A stretch of 64,000 nt of DNA. Source: Arenibaculum pallidiluteum (GTDB taxonomy: Bacteria > Pseudomonadota > Alphaproteobacteria > Azospirillales > Azospirillaceae). Shown here in pieces: positions 59,232-64,000 of the stretch (positions are counted from its first letter, which is position 1; every line of letters starts with the position of its first letter). The translations under genes and the position numbers were made by a program. Location: the NCBI RefSeq assembly GCF_017355985.1, contig NZ_JAFIQU010000006.1, positions 1-64,000 of the forward strand. Reading direction: 5' to 3'. The notes beneath the pieces were generated by a model. It saw only the letters and a list, made by a program, of their open reading frames with translations, searched no databases and was not told the origin of the DNA.

Positions 59232-59987
59232 ATGCGGACCTGCCGACCGGCCTCAGCCCTGATTGCCGCTGCCCTGCTCGCCGCCCCGCTGCTGGTCCCT
59301 ATGCCGATCCCTCTGGGCAGCGCGCCGGCGCGGGCTCAGGAGTCGCCTCAGCATCATCACGGGCCGGCCGGGCGGCCGGACGACACGGTCGTGCTGGAGA
59401 TCTCGGCCGAGGAATGGGTGCAGACCGGCACAGCCGAGGTCGCCGTGACCGCCGAGGCGGCCGCCGGCGCCGCCGACACCGGCCGCGCCCGCGCCGAGCT
59501 TCTGGCCGCGGTGCGCGCGCTCGCCCCGGATGCGGAATGGCGCCTCGTCCGCTTCACGCCCTCCACCGATTCCGCGGGGCTCGAGCGCTGGTACGCCGAG
59601 GCGCAGGCCCGCCTGGCCGAGACGCAGCTCGGCGGTCTTGGGGAGCGTGCCCGGCAGGCCAGCCGCCCGGGCCTGCAGCTCAGGGTCGATCGCATCGACT
59701 TCACCCCCACCCTGGCCGAGGTCGAGGCGGTGAAGACCCGCCTGCGCGCCGAGATCTACCGCCGCGTCGGCGAGGAGATCGCAGCCGTGAACGCCGCCTA
59801 TTCCGACCGTGCCTTCCGCCTGGGCACGGTCCGCTTCCAGGAGCCCGGGATGCCCGGCATGCCGCACCCCGCGCGCATGAAGACCATGGAGGCCGCGCCC
59901 GCCGAGATGGCCGCGCCTGTCCAGGTCGGGGACCGGCTGCGCCTGACCGCGCAGGTCGTGCTCAAGTCCGTGCCGCCGCCGCGCTGA
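59232..59987 (+). CDS. Exported protein of unknown function, SIMPL-like layout
   Basis: A 251-residue precursor with signal MRTCRPASALIAAALLAAPLLVPMPIPLGSAPARAQ. A His/Pro linker follows, then a domain starting VVLEISAEEWVQTGTAEVAVTAEAAAGAADTGRARAELLAAVRAL and continuing WRLVRFTPSTDSAGLERWYAEAQARL, RARQASRPGLQLRVDRIDFTPTLAEVEAVKTRLRAEIYRRVGEEI. The alternating strand/helix layout recalls SIMPL (YggE-like) periplasmic proteins, but I cannot assign it firmly. ATG at 59232. Close to the GST gene upstream and 46 bases from the metallo-beta-lactamase-fold gene downstream. Confidence 0.65.
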   Translation: MRTCRPASALIAAALLAAPLLVPMPIPLGSAPARAQESPQHHHGPAGRPDDTVVLEISAEEWVQTGTAEVAVTAEAAAGAADTGRARAELLAAVRALAPDAEWRLVRFTPSTDSAGLERWYAEAQARLAETQLGGLGERARQASRPGLQLRVDRIDFTPTLAEVEAVKTRLRAEIYRRVGEEIAAVNAAYSDRAFRLGTVRFQEPGMPGMPHPARMKTMEAAPAEMAAPVQVGDRLRLTAQVVLKSVPPPR

Positions 59988-60033
59988 ACGGCCGCCGCGG
60001 CATGGGATCGACACCGCCCCGGGGAGGCTGAGC

Positions 60034-60804
60034 ATGCCCGTCCAGATCGCCGACCGCTGGTTCGAGATCCGCCGCATCGACGACGACGTGACGCTCCTGT
60101 GGGAGCCGCACGTGGTGCCGCTGCTCCGCTGCAACATCTGGCATGTGCGCGGGCGCGACCGGGACCTGATGATCGACACCGGCATGGGCATCTGCAGCCT
60201 GCGCGAGGCCGCGCGGCACCTGCTGGACAAGCCGGTCACGGCCGTGGCCACCCACACCCACACCGACCATGTGGGCGGACACCACGAGTTCGACGACTGC
60301 ATCGTCCACCGGCTCGAGGCCGACCGCCTGGAGACCCCCCGCGGGCGCACCAAGCTCCACACCCGGGATTCCGACCCCGAGGAGCTGAGGAAGCTGCGCG
60401 CGGCCGGTTACGAGGTCGGCGAGGAGCTGATCACCGCCCTGCCCCATGCCGGCTACGACCTGGATTCGTTCCGCGTCGCCCCGGCCCGCGCGACCCGCAT
60501 CGTGGACGAGGGCGACGCGATCGACCTGGCGGACCGCCGGTTCGAGGTCATGCACCTGCCCGGCCACTCGCCCGGCAGCATCGGCCTCTGGGAGGCCGCG
60601 ACGGGCATCCTGTTCTCGGGCGATGCGATCTATGACGGGCCGCTGCTGGACGACATCCCCGGCGCGGACCGCAACGCCTACCGCCGGACCATGGAGCGGC
60701 TGCTTCGCCTGCCGGTCCGCGTGGTCCATGCCGGCCACGATCCCAGCTTCGGCCGCGAGCGGCTGACCGAGCTCGCCAGCGCTTGGCTGGCCCGCAATCC
60801 CTGA
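60034..60804 (+). CDS. Metallo-beta-lactamase-fold hydrolase
   Basis: A 256-residue MBL-fold enzyme. The metal motif is HTHTDHVGGHHEF (His74, His76, Asp78, His79), followed by MHLPGHSPGSIGLWEAATGILFSGDAIYDGPLLDD and the last ligand His in VVHAGHDPSF. It has the glyoxalase-II-like/quorum-lactonase style of dinuclear site and is cytoplasmic by sequence, so it is not a secreted beta-lactamase. Its substrate is unknown. The ATG at 60034 has GGGAGG six bases upstream. Confidence 0.87.
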   Translation: MPVQIADRWFEIRRIDDDVTLLWEPHVVPLLRCNIWHVRGRDRDLMIDTGMGICSLREAARHLLDKPVTAVATHTHTDHVGGHHEFDDCIVHRLEADRLETPRGRTKLHTRDSDPEELRKLRAAGYEVGEELITALPHAGYDLDSFRVAPARATRIVDEGDAIDLADRRFEVMHLPGHSPGSIGLWEAATGILFSGDAIYDGPLLDDIPGADRNAYRRTMERLLRLPVRVVHAGHDPSFGRERLTELASAWLARNP

Positions 60805-60861
60805 CCGTCCCTCGATCCCGACCGGCGCCCGGAATACGGCGCAGCAGATTCCCGGAGCCAC

Positions 60862-61644
60862 ATGCGCATCGCCCTGCATCAGACCGCCGGCCATCCCGGA
60901 GACGTCGCCGCCAACCTGGCGGAGGCCGATGCCGCCGCCGCCGGGGCGTCCGCCGCGGGCGCGCGGCTGCTGATCCTCCCCGAGATGTTCCTGACGGGCT
61001 ACGACATCGGGCCCGAGATCCACGCCCTGGCCGAGCCGCTCGACGGCCCGTCCCACAGCGCCATGGCCGCGACCGCCCGGCGCCACGGCATCGCGATCCT
61101 GTACGGCCACGGCGAGCGCGCCGGCGGGGCGACCTACAATGCCGCCCGGATGGTCGATGCCGAGGGGCGGCCGCTGCTGGACTACCGCAAGACGCATCTG
61201 TACGGCGCCGGCGAGCGCGCCCTCTACCGCCCCGGCGACGCGCTCGCCCCCGTGGTGGAGGTCGAGAGCCTCCGCGTCGGCGTGCTGATCTGCTACGACG
61301 TCGAGTTCCCGGAGGCGGTGCGGGCCCTGGCCCTTGCCGGGGCAGACCTGGTGGCCGTGCCGACGGCACTGCCGGTCCCCACGCCCGCGGTCCCGACCGT
61401 CCTGATCCCGGCGCGCGCCTACGAGAACCAGATCTTCGTGGCCTATGCCAATCGCTGCGGGCGCGAGCGGACCCTGGAGTTCGAGGGGCTCAGCACCGTC
61501 GCGGCGCCGGACGGCACGGTGCTGGCGCGGGCCGGCGCCGGGCCGGAGCTGCTGCTGGCGGAGATCGGGCCCGCCGCCTATGCCGGCAGCCGTGCCGCGA
61601 ACCCCTATCTCGCCGACCGCCGGCCCGAGCTCTACGGGCGGTAG
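60862..61644 (+). CDS. Carbon-nitrogen hydrolase (nitrilase superfamily)
   Basis: A 260-residue amidase-type member. The catalytic triad is Glu41 (ILPEMFLTGYD), Lys110 (DYRKTHLYG) and Cys144 (VLICYDVEFPE). RAYENQIFVAYANRCGRE and the STVAAPDGTVLARAG strand are typical. It lies closest to the R-amidase/5-aminopentanamidase-like branch in outline. The ATG at 60862 has GGAG five bases upstream. It converges on the metalloprotease gene, six bases between stops. Confidence 0.88.
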   Translation: MRIALHQTAGHPGDVAANLAEADAAAAGASAAGARLLILPEMFLTGYDIGPEIHALAEPLDGPSHSAMAATARRHGIAILYGHGERAGGATYNAARMVDAEGRPLLDYRKTHLYGAGERALYRPGDALAPVVEVESLRVGVLICYDVEFPEAVRALALAGADLVAVPTALPVPTPAVPTVLIPARAYENQIFVAYANRCGRERTLEFEGLSTVAAPDGTVLARAGAGPELLLAEIGPAAYAGSRAANPYLADRRPELYGR

Positions 61645-61650
61645 CACGCC

Positions 61651-63591
61651 TCATCCGGATCCATGGCAGATCCGGAAAAGGCTCCGCCGCGGGACGACGG
61701 TATCGCCGTCCCGCGCCCATAGCGCCGATCCGGCCTTGTCGGCCATGAAGCGCTGCTGCCGGGCGAGCCGCCGCTCGTTCAGCACGCTCTTCCCGATCAT
61801 GTAGTTGAGCTCGCCCTTCGGCCCGAAGATCAGTGTCGCCCCGCCGAGGAACTCGAAGCTGCCAGCCTCGCCCCTGACGGTCCTGGCCTGGGTCACCTCC
61901 GCCACGGTGTCGAACAGGATCTGGCCGTCAGGGCCGATGCGGCGTGCGGTCCGCACCGATTCGACCGTCGGCGGCGACACGGCGTCCCTGCCGAGGCGCG
62001 GGTCGCCGGGCAATGCGATGCCGAAGCGCCCCGCGAGGAAGGGGTCGGCGATCAGGGTCCCGATCGCCCGCGCCTGGCGCCGCGTCTCGTCGGGCCCGGC
62101 CGCGCGCCCAGGGTCACCGTCGAAGGCGAGCCGGCTGAAGGCAAGGTCCGGCGCGGGAGGGATCTTGAGCTCCGGCCCGCGCCACAGCAGCGCGTCCTCG
62201 GACAGGGTCGGCACGCCCGACGGATAGATGCCGCGCCGCCGGAAGGCGTTGATCCAGGCCTCGCGATAGGCGTGCGGGTCGTCGGGAACGAGCTCCCTGT
62301 CGGCCGTCACGACCGCCCGGAGGAACTCGCCGAACTCGATGTCGACCGGCGGGCAGTAGTCGATGGCCCGGATGCACATGGCCAGGAACTGGTCGGCGAG
62401 CTGGGCGGCCTCCTCCGCGAGCACGCTCAGGAGGTCCGCGCTCAGCTCCCCCACCGGCACGCCCGTCCCCTGGGTCGCGAGCCGGATGTAGCGCCCGGTC
62501 TTGCGGCGGTAGACCGTCAGAAAGGCATCGAAGGCCGCCGCCACCAGGACGGAGCCGAGCGCATGGGGCTCGTCCCCGGCCTCGTGGTAGGTCGCGAAGG
62601 GGCCCCCGGTGTCCGGCGCCTCCAGCGCTCGGCGCAGCGCTCCGGGGCGCCCGCTGGCCTCCCCGAACTGCCGGGCGAGGCTCAGCAACGCGTCCGATAG
62701 GCGCAGGTCGCCGCGCGAGTCCCGCACCCCCGCTTCGACGACGGTGCGGTAGCTGAAGTGCTGGAACAGCGCCACGAGGTCAGCGAAGGCCTCGTGGAAG
62801 GCCAGCACGTCGGGCCCGCTCGGGACCGTGAAGCGGGCGCGCAGCCCATGGAGCAGCGCATGGGCGACCTCGTGCGCGACGATGTCGTGGGACAGGCAGG
62901 TGAAGACGTAGCCGCGGGAGACCGGCGTTCCGCGCACCTCCACCTCGTCGTGGAAGTAGCCGAAGACGACGCTGCCCGTGGACTCGTCATAGAAGGCGTT
63001 CCGGAATTCGCCGCCATGCGGCCGCAGCACCAGCCGCCGCCGGCCGTCGGGGTCGAGGCCGTCGAACGCCCAGGCGATGTCGCGCCCGAGCGCGCGCCGG
63101 AACGCCGCGCAGACCACGCTGGCGACGGCGTAGACCATCTGCTGATGGAACTCCGGATCGGTCGTCGAGGGGTCGCGGCCCTGGCGGATCAGGTTGGCGG
63201 CATCGTCGAGGCGCACCGAGCGCACGGCTCCGCCGCGCTCGGGCGTGCCGGGATCGACCCGGATCATCGCGCCCTGGGGCCCTGGGGCGAGCGGTTCGTA
63301 CGGCACGTTCACGACCGCGACCGCCCCGTCCAGCTTCGAGGCCGAAGGGTCGAGCGCGAAGATCCGGAGCGGGCGGTACACGGCCTCGCTGCGCGCACGC
63401 TCGTAGGGGCGCGTCTCGAAGGCCGCAAGGACGCGCGGCCCGATCAGAACCTCGCCCGCCCCCGGCGGGCCCGGGCCAGGGCCCATGTCCGCGCCGCCCC
63501 GCGGCAGCCTGCCCGCCCCGCGGCTCTGCGCCACCGCTGCGACCGCCTGGGTCGTGGAGGGGACCGTCCGGCCGAGATCGCCGGCACTCAT
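61651..63591 (-). CDS. Gluzincin-like zinc metallopeptidase, partner of a caspase-like protein
   Basis: A 646-residue protein. After a Gly/Pro-rich N terminus comes an uncharacterised region (45-225) and a protease core: SHDIVAHEVAHALLHG gives HExxH (His240, Glu241, His244), and FHEAFADLVALF 23 residues on supplies Glu267, resembling the NEAxSD motif of M4-type gluzincins. The helical part continues to about 470. The C-terminal 170 residues (DPFLAGRFGIALPG...FEFLGGATLIFGPKGELNYMIGKSVLNERR) may be a substrate or regulatory domain. No signal peptide is evident. The ATG at 63591 overlaps the stop of the caspase-like gene by four bases, so the two proteases are translationally coupled. Confidence 0.8.
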   Translation of the reverse strand: MSAGDLGRTVPSTTQAVAAVAQSRGAGRLPRGGADMGPGPGPPGAGEVLIGPRVLAAFETRPYERARSEAVYRPLRIFALDPSASKLDGAVAVVNVPYEPLAPGPQGAMIRVDPGTPERGGAVRSVRLDDAANLIRQGRDPSTTDPEFHQQMVYAVASVVCAAFRRALGRDIAWAFDGLDPDGRRRLVLRPHGGEFRNAFYDESTGSVVFGYFHDEVEVRGTPVSRGYVFTCLSHDIVAHEVAHALLHGLRARFTVPSGPDVLAFHEAFADLVALFQHFSYRTVVEAGVRDSRGDLRLSDALLSLARQFGEASGRPGALRRALEAPDTGGPFATYHEAGDEPHALGSVLVAAAFDAFLTVYRRKTGRYIRLATQGTGVPVGELSADLLSVLAEEAAQLADQFLAMCIRAIDYCPPVDIEFGEFLRAVVTADRELVPDDPHAYREAWINAFRRRGIYPSGVPTLSEDALLWRGPELKIPPAPDLAFSRLAFDGDPGRAAGPDETRRQARAIGTLIADPFLAGRFGIALPGDPRLGRDAVSPPTVESVRTARRIGPDGQILFDTVAEVTQARTVRGEAGSFEFLGGATLIFGPKGELNYMIGKSVLNERRLARQQRFMADKAGSALWARDGDTVVPRRSLFRICHGSG

Positions 63592-64000
63592 AGCCGCCCG
63601 TCCGTGATCGCCTCGACCAGATGGAGCGCCCGCCGCAGGCGGTCCTCGGGAGACCGTGCCGCGCCGACAGCCCGCCCCGCCGGCCGGGCGCCGGGCACGG
63701 CTCTGCCCGCCACCGCGCCGAAGAGGGGGGCATCCTCGGCCCCGTCGGCGCAGTAGAGCCCTGGATGCTGCGCCGGGACGGCTCCGAAGGCGGCGGTCAC
63801 GCGCTCGAGGAACTCGGCATTGGTCATGCCCGGCATTCCGGCGGCGAGCTCGCGCGTCGCGCGCAGGGTGAAGTCCCCCTGTCCCGCCGTTTCCAGGGCG
63901 ACCTCCGTGGACCGGCAGGCCGAGAACAGCACTTCGGGCATGGTTTCGCGGCTGCGCGCGCGCTTGCGGGCCTGCCGCTGCCGGCGATCCGCCTCCGTCT
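63588..64000 (-). CDS. Caspase-family (C14) protein, C-terminal part, cut by window edge
   Basis: Only the last ~136 residues are present; the frame is open to the right edge of the window. After a basic stretch (TEADRRQRQARKRARSRE) it reads MPEVLFSACRSTEVALETAGQGDFTLRATRELAAGMPGMTNAEFLERVTAAFGAVPAQHPGLYCADG, the p10-like segment of bacterial caspases. There, SACRSTEVA-E and GDFT frame the substrate pocket, and the His-Cys catalytic dyad would lie upstream, outside this window. The internal ATG at 63941 is not the real start. A Pro/Ala/Arg tail follows. Its stop overlaps the start of the zinc-protease gene. Confidence 0.7.
   Translation of the reverse strand, partial: TEADRRQRQARKRARSRETMPEVLFSACRSTEVALETAGQGDFTLRATRELAAGMPGMTNAEFLERVTAAFGAVPAQHPGLYCADGAEDAPLFGAVAGRAVPGARPAGRAVGAARSPEDRLRRALHLVEAITDGRL

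Overview
The window is a stretch of bacterial chromosome with very high G+C (roughly 70% by eye) and almost no non-coding space. Gene content and order point to an alphaproteobacterium of the Acetobacteraceae (Roseomonas-like). Evidence: the rnd-kdsD-lptC-lptA-lptB-rpoN run, ftsE-ftsX-ydcF, argH-lptM-lysA, the TIGR02302 membrane protein, etfB-etfA-3-hydroxyacyl-CoA dehydrogenase, a COQ7-type ubiquinone hydroxylase, GluQ-RS and an adenosylcobalamin-dependent ribonucleotide reductase. The family assignment is inference. I saw no rRNA, insertion sequence, phage or CRISPR array.

Layout. 0-9 kb: a frameshifted isochorismatase-like gene, tRNA-Leu(CAA), dsbB-coq7, DUF3293, HNH endonuclease, an esterase, gluQ, a Nudix protein, an ACT-domain gene behind a leader-peptide attenuator, and a GNAT/TetR divergent pair. 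9-22 kb: an orphan TRAP binding protein, a cobalamin adenosyltransferase, the ETF operon with a 3-hydroxybutyryl-CoA dehydrogenase, a degenerate cyclase-like membrane protein, a TlpA thioredoxin, argH-lptM-lysA and the TIGR02302 protein. 22-31 kb: a CpdR-like receiver, a zinc-ribbon protein, ftsEX-ydcF, three small genes of unknown role, an acyltransferase and the B12-dependent ribonucleotide reductase. 31-40 kb: accessory genes (glycosyltransferase-like protein, zinc metallopeptidase, ethanolamine permease, oxidoreductase, gamma-carbonic-anhydrase-like protein, HmoA-like monooxygenase, DUF3016) and an ampR-like regulator divergent from a class A beta-lactamase. 40-46 kb: sigma-54, the Lpt export genes, KdsD, RNase D and tRNA-Leu(CAG). 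46-64 kb: an NDUFA9-like protein, a histidine kinase with an eroded ATP site, gltD-gltB, a CtpA protease behind a CtrA-type box, several small metabolic enzymes and, at the right edge, a caspase/zinc-metalloprotease pair cut by the window end.

Connections. The PduO-type adenosyltransferase can supply the cofactor needed by the class II ribonucleotide reductase. Lpt, KdsD, LptM and the acyltransferase serve the outer membrane and its lipids. The CpdR-like receiver and the TTAA-N7-TTAA box suggest CtrA-type cell-cycle control. The most notable regulatory element is at 6879-7023: a promoter placed for leaderless translation of an 18-residue peptide rich in Ile/Val/Leu/Thr codons, whose coding sequence can pair with the Shine-Dalgarno region of the following ACT-domain gene. 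The most notable gene module is the overlapping caspase-like and HExxH protease pair at 61651-64000.
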